Shown here: one piece after another, positions 1 through 11,326 of the stretch | Numbering within the stretch: position 1 is the stretch's first letter | How the letters are laid out: every line of letters starts with the position of its first letter | Source of the DNA: Loktanella sp. IMCC34160 | GTDB lineage: Bacteria > Pseudomonadota > Alphaproteobacteria > Rhodobacterales > Rhodobacteraceae | Reading direction: 5' to 3' | Length of the DNA stretch: 64,000 nt | NCBI RefSeq assembly: GCF_004145845.1 | Contig: NZ_SELP01000002.1 | Span: 62,001 to 126,000 of the forward strand | Translations under genes and position numbers: made by a program | The notes under the pieces: generated by a model | Told to the model about the DNA's origin: nothing | Databases searched by the model: none | What the model saw: the letters and a program-made list of their open reading frames with translations, nothing else

Positions 1-1407
1 GGCCGCCTTGGCTGGGATCAGGAAACCATGATGCCCGAAGGCGCGACCGACCAGCGGGCCGAGGAACATGGCGCGATTGCCAATGTCCTGCACGCCCGCC
101 GGACCGATCCGCGCATCGGCGACTGGCTCGACCGGGCCGAGGCCCCGGATGCCGCGGGCGCCGCGCAACTGCGCCTGATCCGCCGCAGCTATGACCGGAC
201 GATGAAGGTGTCCGCCGCGCTGGCCGCCGAGATCGCCCGCACCACCAGCCGGGCGCATAGGGTCTGGGCCGATGCCCGCGCGGCCGAGGACGTGGCCGCC
301 TTTTTGCCGATGCTGGACAAGGTGGTGGCGCTGCGCCGGGAAGAGGCCGCTGCACTGGCGCAGGGTGGCGATCTTTATGATGCGCTGATCGACGATTACG
401 AACCCGGCGCCAGCGGTGCAGAGCTGGCCGCGATGTTCGATGCGATGCGCCCGCGCCTTGTGGCCCTGCGGGCGGCGATCCTTGATCGCCCGCAACCCAA
501 GGGGCTGTCTGGCAATTTCGACGAGGCGGGGCAGCTGAAACTGTCCACCTTGCTGGCCCGGACCTTTGGCTATGACATGAACCTCGGCCGGATCGACAAG
601 GCAGTGCATCCGTTCTCTTCCGGCTCGGGTCTTGATGTGCGGATTACAACGCGGACCGCCCCGGAGGATCCGTTCAACTGCTTCTATTCCACCATTCACG
701 AGGTCGGCCACGCCGCCTATGAACAGGGGATCGACCGGGCCTATCTTCTGACCCCGCTTGGGTCGGGCGTGTCGATGGGCGTGCACGAAAGCCAAAGCCG
801 GATCTACGAAAACCAATTGGGGCGCAGCCGCGCCTTCACCGGCTGGCTGTATGGCCAGATGTGCGACACCTTCGGGGATATCGGCGTGGAAGGGCCGGAC
901 GCCTTCTATGCCGCCGTCAATGCGGTGCGGAACGGATACATCCGGACCGAGGCGGATGAGGTGCAATACAACCTGCACATCATGCTGCGCTTTGATCTGG
1001 AACGCGCCCTGATTGCCGGGGATTTGCAGGTGGGCGATCTGGAAGCCGCGTGGAACGACAGGTTCGCCGCCGATTTCGGCTATGCAGTGGACCGGCCATC
1101 GAACGGGGTCTTGCAGGATGTGCACTGGTCCGAAGGGTTGTTCGGATATTTCCCGACCTACAGCTTGGGAAATGTCTACGCCGGGTGCCTTTACAAGGCG
1201 CTGGCCCGCGATGTGCCGCAGGTGAACGAAGGCTTGGCCAAGGGCGATACCAGCCCTGCCACCGGCTGGCTGCGGCAGAACCTGCAACAGTTCGGCGGGT
1301 TGCGCGACCCGAAGGCCACGATCGAACACGCCTGCGGCGAAGCGCCGTCGGAAGCGCCGCTTCTGGGCTATCTCGAAGCGAAGTTCGGCGAGCTGTACGA
1401 CCTTTAG
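1..1407 (+). CDS. M32 family metallocarboxypeptidase (5' end cut by window)
   Basis: Zinc carboxypeptidase of the thermostable carboxypeptidase 1 (Taq) family, which removes C-terminal residues from peptides in the cytoplasm. The zinc site is visible as HEVGH at about residue 225 of the ORF, inside STIHEVGHAAYEQG; the downstream HESQSR segment is also typical of M32. The frame is open to base 1, where it reads GRLGWDQETMMPEGA, the conserved family block that normally lies 30-40 residues inside the protein. The first in-window ATG (28) is therefore not the start; the real one lies upstream of the window. The C-terminus looks complete (ends LEAKFGELYDL). tex follows 105 bases later on the same strand, possibly as a separate transcription unit. 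Confidence 0.93.
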   Translation, partial: GRLGWDQETMMPEGATDQRAEEHGAIANVLHARRTDPRIGDWLDRAEAPDAAGAAQLRLIRRSYDRTMKVSAALAAEIARTTSRAHRVWADARAAEDVAAFLPMLDKVVALRREEAAALAQGGDLYDALIDDYEPGASGAELAAMFDAMRPRLVALRAAILDRPQPKGLSGNFDEAGQLKLSTLLARTFGYDMNLGRIDKAVHPFSSGSGLDVRITTRTAPEDPFNCFYSTIHEVGHAAYEQGIDRAYLLTPLGSGVSMGVHESQSRIYENQLGRSRAFTGWLYGQMCDTFGDIGVEGPDAFYAAVNAVRNGYIRTEADEVQYNLHIMLRFDLERALIAGDLQVGDLEAAWNDRFAADFGYAVDRPSNGVLQDVHWSEGLFGYFPTYSLGNVYAGCLYKALARDVPQVNEGLAKGDTSPATGWLRQNLQQFGGLRDPKATIEHACGEAPSEAPLLGYLEAKFGELYDL

Positions 1408-1512
1408 GCGATCTGTGGGGCGGCAGGCCACGCTGCCCCACCGTTCCCCCTTGGCCTGCCTGATGGGGGGCGCTAAGACAGGCGTCCGACCCCAGTTCAG
1501 ACGGAGGCCCTC

Positions 1513-3843
<2,331 letters not shown>

Positions 3844-3868
3844 TTGTGGGGGGCGACATTCGATGTAT

Positions 3869-3886
3869 GGTGGGCTTAAACCCACC
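3869..3886. terminator. Short palindromic hairpin after tex
   Basis: GGTGGG-CTTAAA-CCCACC forms a six-base-pair GC stem 25 bases after the tex stop. No long T run follows, so it is a weak or bidirectional terminator candidate. Confidence 0.4.
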
Positions 3887-4211
3887 TTGCTTCCTCAGGT
3901 ACCCGCAATGGGTAGTTGACGCCGTTGCTTGATGCGCACGATCAGCATCGTGATTTCGCGATGATTTCTTATCAGAACCTTTGCGCAAAAAGCGGACTTT
4001 GCAAAACTGCAAACTTTGGCCGTCGTTCTCGAGAGGACTGTCCCATACCGGCCGCTCACCAAGATGTCCGGCGCCGCAGTGCAGCTTCACCAAACCGGGC
4101 GTTCGCTGCGAGTGCCATATTCCAGTTGTGCTCTAGGTCCTCTGTGCGAACAAAAACGCCCTTTCGCTGCATCTGCGCCAACGGCCGCTCCGGAAGAATC
4201 CTCGTATCCTG
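3887..4211. other. Gene-free stretch
   Basis: No credible gene, RNA or mobile element was recognised in these 325 bases. Short frames exist on both strands but show no recognisable protein features. GC content drops compared with tex, which suggests decayed sequence. Confidence 0.4.
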
Positions 4212-4694
4212 TTAGTTCGGATCGGGCTCCCCTATGGTGTACCAAACAAACATTGCAACGATGACACCCAAGGTCACAAAAACTGCTGTTGTTTGTGCAA
4301 GCATGAGCCAACCGTAGGCGGTCAAAACACCGTCAACTTCCATTATGTGTTTGCCGCCACTTACAAAACTACTTTGCAGGTCGAGAGATTGCCTCCATCC
4401 ATTAATGCGACCAACGACGATACTCAATAATGCAATGGTAAATGCAACTATTCCTCCGGTAGTTGCGGCCTTTAGCGCGGTGACCCGCTTGCGCATGGTG
4501 CGCCTCAATATTGGAGCGCCTATCAACCAGCAGCAGAAGAAAGAAATCGGCAGACCGAATATGGCTGCATAAACAAGCAGGGATAGTCCAGTTGCCACGG
4601 TCATTGGTATCGATATGAGTGCCCACGCTGCCAACGCAGACAGGTTCACTGCCCGAACCCATTGTCTTCGCGAGTATACCGACCATTGGCTCAT
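4212..4694 (-). CDS. Small polytopic membrane protein, unknown function
   Basis: 160-aa protein with four likely transmembrane segments: about residues 16-36 (SALAAWALISIPMTVATGLSL), 38-60, 78-97 (GGIVAFTIALLSIVVG) and 128-152. A basic loop, RRTMRKR, lies between segments two and three. No family was recognised. It stands alone on the minus strand, between stretches of more than 300 bases without genes. Base composition is clearly less GC-rich than in tex or the LacI gene, which fits recent acquisition or relaxed constraint. The start at 4694 was taken because the first hydrophobic helix follows at the usual distance; no strong ribosome binding site decides it. Confidence 0.6.
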   Translation of the reverse strand: MSQWSVYSRRQWVRAVNLSALAAWALISIPMTVATGLSLLVYAAIFGLPISFFCCWLIGAPILRRTMRKRVTALKAATTGGIVAFTIALLSIVVGRINGWRQSLDLQSSFVSGGKHIMEVDGVLTAYGWLMLAQTTAVFVTLGVIVAMFVWYTIGEPDPN

Positions 4695-5064
4695 GCACCG
4701 AATTTACCCCCCAATAATGCCCCTTTCGAGACAAAACTCTTCTGAAAGCCGCCATTTGTAGCTCATGCAGCATCGGTGAGTTTGGGCTCAGAGCAGACTT
4801 GCGGCGTCGCAGCATCGTTTTCGTGTCTCAGGCCATTTCGACCGCATGTGGCCCAGAGTCGCCATGCGACCGCTTCTTCTCAAGGTTCTCCGACCACCCA
4901 TGGCGTTGGTCTGTCCGCTGGCCTTAGTCAGATCAAACAGGACATAGGTTCTGCAACGGCACCTTCAGCGCCCTTCCTCGGGAGGGCGGGGGGACTCCGA
5001 CGTTTATTACGCTCAGCTTAGTGGTCTGCTTTGCCAGGTTCGCTTATACGCTTTTTCAATGCGT
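4695..5064. other. Gene-free stretch
   Basis: No convincing gene in these 370 bases. It contains GCCGCCATTTGT at 4748-4759, followed by a GCAGCATCG-type segment that resembles sequence near 11577, perhaps a member of a decayed intergenic repeat family. Confidence 0.35.
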
Positions 5065-6093
5065 TCATCTCACGCGCGCAGTCGACTGCCTCGGAATGAC
5101 AGTCGGTGTCGCCATGCGGATTTCGGCCTTGAGCGTATCGGTCGCGTGGGTAAGCAAATCGAGTGCCTCGACGGCGATCTGGTCGAAGGGAACCCGGACC
5201 GTTGTCAGGGGGGTGGGCAGCATGCTGACAAGCGGTATGTCGTTATAGCCGATCAGGGAGACATCGCCGGGTACCGACAGGCCGCGGCGCAAAATCGTCG
5301 ACATCGCGCCGATCGCCGTGTTGTCGTTGACGGCAAAGATTGCGCTCGGCGGACGCCGCTGCGAGAGCAGGGCCCCAGCGGCCTCGGCGCCCGATTCAAT
5401 GCCGAAAGAGGATGGCACGATTAATTCGGGGTCCAGCTCGATCCCGGCCTCGCGCATGGCCTGGCGGTAGCCCTCGGTCCGCAGACGCGAGCTGGACGCG
5501 AAACTCGGGCCTGCGATCAGTCCGATCCGGCGATGGCCGAGGTCCAGCAAATGCCGCGTCGCGAGAAAGCCACCCAGCTGGTCGTCGCCAACCGATGAAG
5601 CGCTATGTCCATCGGTTCGCAGTGCGAGCACGAACGGGACGCCGCGGTCCTTCAGCTCGTCGGTGAAATCATCGTCGTCGCGCGCGGTGGCCAGAATCAG
5701 TCCATCGACGCCGCGCCGCAACAGGGATTCGGCGGCGGCTCGGACCGCGCCCGGGTTGTCTTCGGCGGTGGCGACAATCGCGAAGCGGCCGACGCGGGCA
5801 CTGGCGCGCGCCAGCGATTCGTAAAGCATCGCCATCACGGTGTCAGTCAGGCGCGGCACAATCACGCCGATTGTCAGGCTCTGCCCGCGCCGCAGGTTCG
5901 CGGCGCTGACGTCGCGCATATAGCCCAGGTCGGTGGCGACCTGGCGCACGCGGTCGGCGGTGGCGTTCTGGGCGCGCGGCAGGCGTTCATCGAGGATGCG
6001 CGAGACGGTGGACTTGGACACGCCCGCCGCCGCGGCGACGTCGTGCAGCGTCACGCGCCCCGTGCGGTTGCGGTCGGACACATCGTTGGCCAT
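5065..6093 (-). CDS. LacI-family transcriptional regulator of the adjacent TAXI-TRAP catabolic unit
   Basis: 342-aa LacI/GalR regulator. The N-terminal helix-turn-helix reads VTLHDVAAAAGVSKSTVSRIL (residues 14-34), followed by the hinge region (DLGYMRDVSAANLRRGQS) and a periplasmic-binding-protein-like effector domain beginning TIGVIVPRLTDTVMA and including FAVNDNTAIGAM and SLIGYNDIPL. It is transcribed away from the DapA-like gene, and the shared 194-base spacer holds two near-identical GGGAACGTTCCC palindromes, the usual operator architecture for this family. It most likely represses the 6288-11326 genes and itself until a sugar-acid-type inducer is present. The inducer cannot be read from sequence. 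Start 6093 has a GGAGGG-type ribosome binding site just upstream (CCCTCC at 6098-6103 on the plus strand). Confidence 0.92.
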   Translation of the reverse strand: MANDVSDRNRTGRVTLHDVAAAAGVSKSTVSRILDERLPRAQNATADRVRQVATDLGYMRDVSAANLRRGQSLTIGVIVPRLTDTVMAMLYESLARASARVGRFAIVATAEDNPGAVRAAAESLLRRGVDGLILATARDDDDFTDELKDRGVPFVLALRTDGHSASSVGDDQLGGFLATRHLLDLGHRRIGLIAGPSFASSSRLRTEGYRQAMREAGIELDPELIVPSSFGIESGAEAAGALLSQRRPPSAIFAVNDNTAIGAMSTILRRGLSVPGDVSLIGYNDIPLVSMLPTPLTTVRVPFDQIAVEALDLLTHATDTLKAEIRMATPTVIPRQSTARVR

Positions 6094-6179
6094 GGCACCC
6101 TCCTGTTCGGTTTCTGTCTATCGACCCCGGTGCGCGTTGTCATTTTTTTGCTTGACGCTGCGAGTGAGTCGGCTCTAGA

Positions 6180-6270
6180 TGGGAACGTTCCCACAAACGT
6201 TCTCACACAGCCTCAGACTCACTGCAAGCAAAAACACACCCACAAACGGGAACGTTCCCGCAAACGTTTC
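6180..6270. promoter_or_regulatory. Two LacI-type operators between divergent genes
   Basis: A perfect 14-base palindrome TGGGAACGTTCCCA lies at 6180-6193 and another, CGGGAACGTTCCCG, at 6247-6260. Each is followed by RCAAACGTTY, so the repeated unit is about 21 bases and the copies are 67 bases apart. The central CG and the dyad match LacI/GalR operators. A TTGACG box at 6152-6157 would place the first operator immediately downstream of a plus-strand promoter. Repression by looping or roadblock is inferred. Confidence 0.8.
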
Positions 6271-6287
6271 TATCCAAGGAGAAACCC

Positions 6288-7229
6288 ATGACCCCGATGA
6301 ACCTGCGCGGCCTTAGCCCCGCCCCCGTCACCGCCTTCAAGAAGAACGGCGAAGTCGACTTTGACGCGAACGTCCGGATCGCCAAATGGCTGGCTTCGTT
6401 CGAAGATGTCACCTCGCTCGTGATCCTCGGCCACGCCGGTGAGGGCACCTTCCTGACCGAGGGCGAGCGTCTGGACATGATCCGCGCCTATGCTGATGCG
6501 GTCGATATCCCGATTATCGCGGGCATCACCGGCGAAGGCACGAAGGTTGCCGCAGAGGAAGCCAAGAAGTGCAAGGATGCGGGTGCCACCGGTGCCCTGG
6601 TCTATCCGAACCACGGCTGGCTGCGGTTCGGCTTCCAGAAGGGCGCGCCGCAGGACCGCTACAAGGCGATCTGGGAAGCGTCGGGTCTCCAGGAGATCCT
6701 GTTCCAATATCCCGATGCGACCAAGGCCAGCTATGACCTGGACACGCAGCTGGAAATCGCCGCACAGCCGGGCGTCGTTGCGACCAAGAACGGCGTGCGC
6801 AACATGAAGCGCTGGTATGTCGAGATTCCTGCCCTGAAGGCGGCTCAGCCTGACCTGCAGATCCTGTCCTGCCACGACGAATGGCTGCTGCCGACCATGT
6901 TCGACGTTGACGGCCTGCTTGTCGGCTATGGCAACATCGCGCCCGAGCTGCTGATCGACCTGATCAAGGCTGGCAAGGCGCAGGACTACCCGACCGCCCG
7001 CGCGATCTTCGAGCGTTTGCTGCCGGTAACCCGTGCCGTTTACCATCGCGGTTCGCACATGGAAGGTACCGTGGCTCTGAAACTGGGCTTGGTGAAGCGC
7101 GGCCTTCTGGATCACGCGACAATCCGCGAGCCGCTAAAGAATTTGGGTGAGGCGGCCGAAGCCGAAATTTTTGCAGCTTTCGACGCTGCGGGCATCGGTC
7201 GGGTTGAGAACCTGATGGCTGCCGAATGA
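6288..7229 (+). CDS. Dihydrodipicolinate synthase (DapA/NAL) superfamily aldolase or dehydratase
   Basis: 313-aa class I aldolase of the DapA/N-acetylneuraminate lyase superfamily, a TIM barrel that works through a Schiff base. The family GxGE-like loop appears as GHAGEG (about residue 48), the catalytic tyrosine in LFQYPDATKA (about 143) and the Schiff-base lysine in VVATKNGVRN (about 167). Substrate cannot be assigned: members act on deoxy-keto sugar acids, sialic acid or dihydrodipicolinate. The context (LacI regulator, TAXI-TRAP importer, oligogalacturonide-lyase-like protein) favours a keto-deoxy acid in catabolism over lysine synthesis. A good ribosome binding site, AAGGAGA, precedes the ATG. 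A strong hairpin separates it from the receptor gene. Confidence 0.85.
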   Translation: MTPMNLRGLSPAPVTAFKKNGEVDFDANVRIAKWLASFEDVTSLVILGHAGEGTFLTEGERLDMIRAYADAVDIPIIAGITGEGTKVAAEEAKKCKDAGATGALVYPNHGWLRFGFQKGAPQDRYKAIWEASGLQEILFQYPDATKASYDLDTQLEIAAQPGVVATKNGVRNMKRWYVEIPALKAAQPDLQILSCHDEWLLPTMFDVDGLLVGYGNIAPELLIDLIKAGKAQDYPTARAIFERLLPVTRAVYHRGSHMEGTVALKLGLVKRGLLDHATIREPLKNLGEAAEAEIFAAFDAAGIGRVENLMAAE

Positions 7230-7234
7230 ACCGT

Positions 7235-7259
7235 TGCCCCCGCACTTGGTGCGGGGGCA
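7235..7259 (+). terminator. Intercistronic hairpin after the DapA-like gene
   Basis: An 11-base-pair perfect stem (TGCCCCCGCAC / GTGCGGGGGCA) with a TTG loop, followed by TAGTTTTCTG. It lies 6 bases after the stop codon and 28 bases before the receptor gene. It is either a partial terminator or a 3'-end stabiliser that sets different levels of the two cistrons. Confidence 0.7.
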
Positions 7260-7286
7260 TAGTTTTCTGTCAAGGGAGGAAATCCA

Positions 7287-8285
7287 ATGATCCGATATAT
7301 CAAGGCTGGCGTTCGCGCCGCCACGTTCAGCCTGGCCGCGCTGGCCATCACCGCAACCACTGCTTTGGCCCAAGACATCCGCATCGGCGCTATGCGCGAG
7401 GGCACGTCGTGGTACGTGTTCGCGGCAACGCTTGAGCAAATGATCGAACCCATGTTCGGTGCGAATTCCGTCGAGGTCGTCGCCCGAGGTGGTGGCGTCG
7501 CCAATCCGATGGTGGTGCAGAACGGCCGTGCCGAGATCGCATTGTCGAACGTCGCGACCGCAGTTTGGGCCTACAACGGCAACCCGGTCTACGAAGGTGC
7601 CTCGGCGCCGGATATCCGCGCGCTGGTCGGGGGGCTGAACAACGTCTACGTCGGCGTTATGGCCCGTCAGGCATTCCTGGACGAACGCGGCACCACGGAT
7701 CTCGCCGAAATCCTCGCCTCGGGCGAGCCGGTACGAATCCTGATCAAGCCGGTCGGATCCAGCGCCGTACCCGCCGCCGAGATGATCCTCGAAGGGCTGG
7801 GCACAAATGTGGAGGGAATCCGCGCCAATGGCGGCGACGTGATTCAGGTCGACACCCCGCAGATCCCCGACATCCTGCGCAACGGTGACGCGGACATCTA
7901 CATCGACACCGTGATCCGCAACCATCCAACGATCACCGAAGTGACGCTCACGGCCGGAATGCGCTTCCTCGACATTCCGCAAGCGGCGATGGACGTGTTG
8001 ACCGCGAATGGCCTGGCTGCCGGTACCTATGGTCCGTGGTTCGAAGGGCAGGACGACGCGAACATAGGCGCCAACCTTGGCACCGTTCTGATTGCGAACG
8101 CGTCGCTGTCGGATGACGCGGCTTACCAGATCACCCGGACCCTGATCGAGCACGCTGCCGAGATGGGCGAAGCCCATGCCGCATGGCGCGCGTTCAACCC
8201 GGAAAATGCGTGGCGGCCGGAAAACACGGGTATCCCGCTGCATCCGGGTGCCGAGCGCTACTTCCGCGAACGCGGCTGGATGTAA
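7287..8285 (+). CDS. TAXI-family TRAP transporter solute receptor
   Basis: 332-aa periplasmic receptor of a TRAP transporter, TAXI subfamily. A signal peptide covers about residues 1-29 (hydrophobic FSLAALAITATTALA, cut before QDIRIG). The mature start DIRIGAMREGTSWYVFAATL corresponds to the TAXI hallmark region, followed by RGGGVANPMVVQNGRAEIALSNV. It captures the substrate in the periplasm for the permease encoded next. A good AGGGAGG ribosome binding site lies at 7273-7279. Binding specificity cannot be told, but the neighbours suggest a uronate- or keto-acid-type compound. Confidence 0.9.
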   Translation: MIRYIKAGVRAATFSLAALAITATTALAQDIRIGAMREGTSWYVFAATLEQMIEPMFGANSVEVVARGGGVANPMVVQNGRAEIALSNVATAVWAYNGNPVYEGASAPDIRALVGGLNNVYVGVMARQAFLDERGTTDLAEILASGEPVRILIKPVGSSAVPAAEMILEGLGTNVEGIRANGGDVIQVDTPQIPDILRNGDADIYIDTVIRNHPTITEVTLTAGMRFLDIPQAAMDVLTANGLAAGTYGPWFEGQDDANIGANLGTVLIANASLSDDAAYQITRTLIEHAAEMGEAHAAWRAFNPENAWRPENTGIPLHPGAERYFRERGWM

Positions 8286-8292
8286 GTCCTTG

Positions 8293-8318
8293 GGGCCGGC
8301 GAGATGACCCGCCGGCCC
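8293..8318 (+). other. Hairpin between receptor and permease genes
   Basis: GGGCCGGCG and CGCCGGCCC form a nine-base-pair GC stem around an eight-base loop (8302-8309). It follows the receptor stop by 8 bases and probably stabilises the receptor message. It overlaps an upstream ATG (8304), arguing that the permease starts further downstream at 8349. Confidence 0.55.
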
Positions 8319-8348
8319 GAATTCAACCCGCAGCGAGGAGCAACCCAT

Positions 8349-10244
8349 ATGCCTACCGCATCCATCGGTAAGTCCGTATTGTCCCCGAAATTTCTGCTCG
8401 GCGTCGGGTTCATCCTGTTTCAGGCGTGGATCTTGCTTGAGCCGCAACAACCGCTTTTCGAGCGTCCCGTCCATCTGGTTCTCGCGCTGCTCTTGTTGTT
8501 TCTCTACCAGCCGCTGAAATCGGAACGGCTGCCCAAACCGGTGCGCATCGGCATTGACGCGGCACTTGTTGTCGCGACGCTCGGGGTGGGCGCCTATTAC
8601 TTGATCGAATTCGACCGTTTGACGTCCCGAATGGAAAACGTCTCTCCGGTCTTTGACCTGGATCTTTGGGCAGGTGTCGTCCTGATCGGGTTGCTTCTCG
8701 AAGGCGCACGGCGCGCGGTGGGATGGGTCCTTGTCGGCGTGCTGGCCGTGTTCATCCTGTACGCCTTCTGGGGCAACCTTCTGCCCGGATGGCTGTCATT
8801 CCGGGGCTTTGGTTTGGACGCTGCGATCGAGATCTCGACCATGACGACCGCGGGGGTTCTGGGCATCACCACGTCGACCTCGGTCAGCTTCATCTTCTAC
8901 TTCATAATGTTCGGCGCCTTCTATTCGGCGGCGGGAGGCGGACAATTGTTCATTGACCTTGCTGTGCGAGTAGCCGGTCGCGCCACGGGCGGAACTGCCA
9001 AAGCCGCTGTCATTTCGTCGTCGCTCATGGGGTCGATCTCGGGTTCGGCGGTCGCCAACGTTGTCTCGACCGGCGTGCTGACGATCCCATTGATGAAACG
9101 CACCGGACTCAGCGCCCACCGCGCGGCTGGGATCGAGGCAATTGCCTCGACCGGTGGGCAACTGATGCCTCCGATCATGGGGGTTGCGGCCTTCATCATG
9201 GCCGAAATGCTGAATGTCCCCTATGCCCGCATCGCGCTGGCCGGGTTGATTCCGGCACTGGCCTTCTATCTGGCTCTGTTGATGGTGGTCGACTTGTCCT
9301 CACGCCGCGACGGGGTGCGGCCCATGACCGCCGAGGAAATCGCCGCCGTCGACCCGATCACCCCACGGCTGCATCTGTTGTTGCCGCCGCTGATCCTGAT
9401 CGGCGCGCTGGTTTGGGGGTACTCAGCCGCGTATTCGGCGGTCATCGCTTCGATCAGTTGCTTTGCTGTGCCATTCTTGCGCCGGAGCACCTGGATCGGC
9501 TGGCGTCAGGTCGTCGACGGTTTGCGCGAAGCGCCAAAACAGGCTGCCGAAGTTGCGGTTCCGATCGCGTCGATCGGCCTCGTGATCGCGGTTGCCGTCC
9601 AGTCGAACCTCGCGCTCAAGTTCGCGGGCTCGCTTGTGACGCTGGCTGAAGGGTCGATTTTCCTCTCGCTCGCTTTGGCCATGGTCGGTTGCATCATCAT
9701 GGGCATGGGATTGCCTACCGTCGCCGCCTATATCATCGGCGCGGTGCTGTTCGTGCCGGCGATCCAGAACCTGGGGGTAGAGCCGCTGGCGGCGCATTTC
9801 TTCATCTTTTACTACTGCGTTCTGTCGATGGTGACGCCGCCTGTTGCATTAGCTTCATTCGCGGCTGCGGGCGTAGGTGAAGCCCCTGTCATGAAGACCA
9901 GTTGGTCGGCCTTCGGACTCAGCCTCGTTGCGTTCTTCGTGCCGTTTAGCTTTGTGTTCGATCCGGCAATTCTGTGGCAGGGCACGACGCTGGCGATTAC
10001 GACCGGAGCGCTCGCCATGCTTGCCTCAACCGCGCTTTGGGCGATTGCCTTCGGCGGCTGGTGCGGGCGGTCTTTGGGCTGGACCTCGCGGGCGGTGATC
10101 GGAGCCGCCGGGCTGGTCTCGGTCATCGCTCCCACGGGCTCGTTGACCTGGGCCATCGGATTTGTAGTCGGATGGGTGCTTGCAGCTGTGGTGTACTTCT
10201 CGTCGCGGCGCAGGGGCTCGCTGACCACGAAGCTTGCCCACTGA
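8349..10244 (+). CDS. TRAP transporter fused permease (4TM/12TM type)
   Basis: 631-aa fused small and large TRAP permease, the form that partners TAXI receptors. The first part holds hydrophobic helices (KFLLGVGFILFQAWILL; LVLALLLLFLYQPL) equivalent to the DctQ subunit. The remainder is DctM-like with segments such as AVISSSLMGSISGSAVANVVSTG and STGGQLMPPIMGVAAFIMAEML, which are strongly conserved in TRAP large subunits. Import is driven by an ion gradient. The start at 8349 (MPTASIGKS) is preferred over the in-frame ATG at 8304 because GAGGAG lies 9-14 bases before it and the earlier ATG sits inside a hairpin. It ends two bases before the next gene, so the two are co-transcribed. Confidence 0.92.
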   Translation: MPTASIGKSVLSPKFLLGVGFILFQAWILLEPQQPLFERPVHLVLALLLLFLYQPLKSERLPKPVRIGIDAALVVATLGVGAYYLIEFDRLTSRMENVSPVFDLDLWAGVVLIGLLLEGARRAVGWVLVGVLAVFILYAFWGNLLPGWLSFRGFGLDAAIEISTMTTAGVLGITTSTSVSFIFYFIMFGAFYSAAGGGQLFIDLAVRVAGRATGGTAKAAVISSSLMGSISGSAVANVVSTGVLTIPLMKRTGLSAHRAAGIEAIASTGGQLMPPIMGVAAFIMAEMLNVPYARIALAGLIPALAFYLALLMVVDLSSRRDGVRPMTAEEIAAVDPITPRLHLLLPPLILIGALVWGYSAAYSAVIASISCFAVPFLRRSTWIGWRQVVDGLREAPKQAAEVAVPIASIGLVIAVAVQSNLALKFAGSLVTLAEGSIFLSLALAMVGCIIMGMGLPTVAAYIIGAVLFVPAIQNLGVEPLAAHFFIFYYCVLSMVTPPVALASFAAAGVGEAPVMKTSWSAFGLSLVAFFVPFSFVFDPAILWQGTTLAITTGALAMLASTALWAIAFGGWCGRSLGWTSRAVIGAAGLVSVIAPTGSLTWAIGFVVGWVLAAVVYFSSRRRGSLTTKLAH

Positions 10245-10246
10245 AA

Positions 10247-11326
10247 ATGGCCTGGCTCGAATTCCCACCCGAGGGGCGCGTTATCGAGGAGACGGATCGG
10301 GGGGTCGTGCGGCAAGTGACCGCGCACCCCTCGATCCACCACCACCCGTTTTTCTTCGTCGATTCCTGGGATGACGCCATGCGCGCGTTGGTCTTTGTCT
10401 CACATCGGTCGGGCAAACCACAGATATACTTGGAACTGACAGACACCCGAGCCCTGATCTGCCTGACCGATGAGCGCGACCTTGCCGAATGGTCGGTGAT
10501 CCCGTCAAAGGACGGCGCATGGATCTACTTTGTCTCGGGGCAGACAGGCAAACGGGTGTCGCCGCGGACAGGTGTCGTGGAAGTGCTTGTGTCCTTTGGC
10601 CCTGCCGAGATGCGCGAAGCCGGGATGGTCGGGGCGGCCATGGGCACCACCGCGCTGTCAGCGAACGGCCGCTACTGGGCAGTGCCTGTAAAGACGGGCG
10701 CGGTCAGTAGGTTTTGGCTGATCGACACCAGAAGCGGCACGGCAAAGGTTTTTCTTGAAGCCCCGACCATTGGCCATCCGCAATTCTGCCCGGACGACGA
10801 TGATTTGATCCTCTATGCCGGGCCGATGACCGACCGGGTCTGGGTCACCGACCGGTCAGGCAACGCGCGGCGGATCTTTACCCGCGAACACGACTTGCAA
10901 TGGATCACGCACGAAGTCTGGCGCCCAGGACACCGGAGTGTGCTGTTCGTCGATTGGCCCAACGGGATGGGCGAGATCGACGTCGAGTCTGGTCGGGTAC
11001 GCCGGGTGACCGAATTCCCAATATGGCATGGCGCCCCTGATGCGACAGGCAAGCGCCTTGTGGGTGATACCAATTTTCCGGACATTGGTCTGTACCTTGT
11101 AGACTTGGACGGCGCGACGACGGCGCGCCACCTGCATGCACCTCTCGCGTCTTCGCAAGGGGCCCACTGGGCGCATCCATTTCCGTACAACAACGGCCCG
11201 GTCAAGGTTCACGCTCCACAGCACACTCACCCGCACCCACGGTTCTCTCCCGATGGACGTCAGGTGGTATTCACATCGGACAGAAGCGGGTTTGCTCAGG
11301 TATATGTCGCAACACTGACCAACTAA
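10247..11326 (+). CDS. Oligogalacturonide-lyase-like (PL22 type) beta-propeller protein
   Basis: 359-aa protein with repeated propeller blades (for example FSPDGRQVVFTSDRSG near the C-terminus, typical of TolB/PD40 repeats). Histidine-rich segments HPSIHHHPFFF (about 27-37), ITHEVWRPGH (about 221) and HTHPHPRFSPDG (about 325) resemble the manganese-site histidines of cytoplasmic oligogalacturonate lyases (PL22). No signal peptide is present, so it should act in the cytoplasm on an imported oligosaccharide or uronide. It begins two bases after the permease stop and closes the operon. An alternative is a generic PD40 protein with a binding role; the histidine pattern makes the lyase reading more likely, but the substrate is inferred. 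Confidence 0.7.
   Translation: MAWLEFPPEGRVIEETDRGVVRQVTAHPSIHHHPFFFVDSWDDAMRALVFVSHRSGKPQIYLELTDTRALICLTDERDLAEWSVIPSKDGAWIYFVSGQTGKRVSPRTGVVEVLVSFGPAEMREAGMVGAAMGTTALSANGRYWAVPVKTGAVSRFWLIDTRSGTAKVFLEAPTIGHPQFCPDDDDLILYAGPMTDRVWVTDRSGNARRIFTREHDLQWITHEVWRPGHRSVLFVDWPNGMGEIDVESGRVRRVTEFPIWHGAPDATGKRLVGDTNFPDIGLYLVDLDGATTARHLHAPLASSQGAHWAHPFPYNNGPVKVHAPQHTHPHPRFSPDGRQVVFTSDRSGFAQVYVATLTN

Noticed and set aside
9974-10246. N-terminal extension of the PL22-like protein into the permease gene
   Set aside because: The extension is a shadow of the TRAP permease; ATG 10247 lies two bases after the permease stop and gives the normal start.
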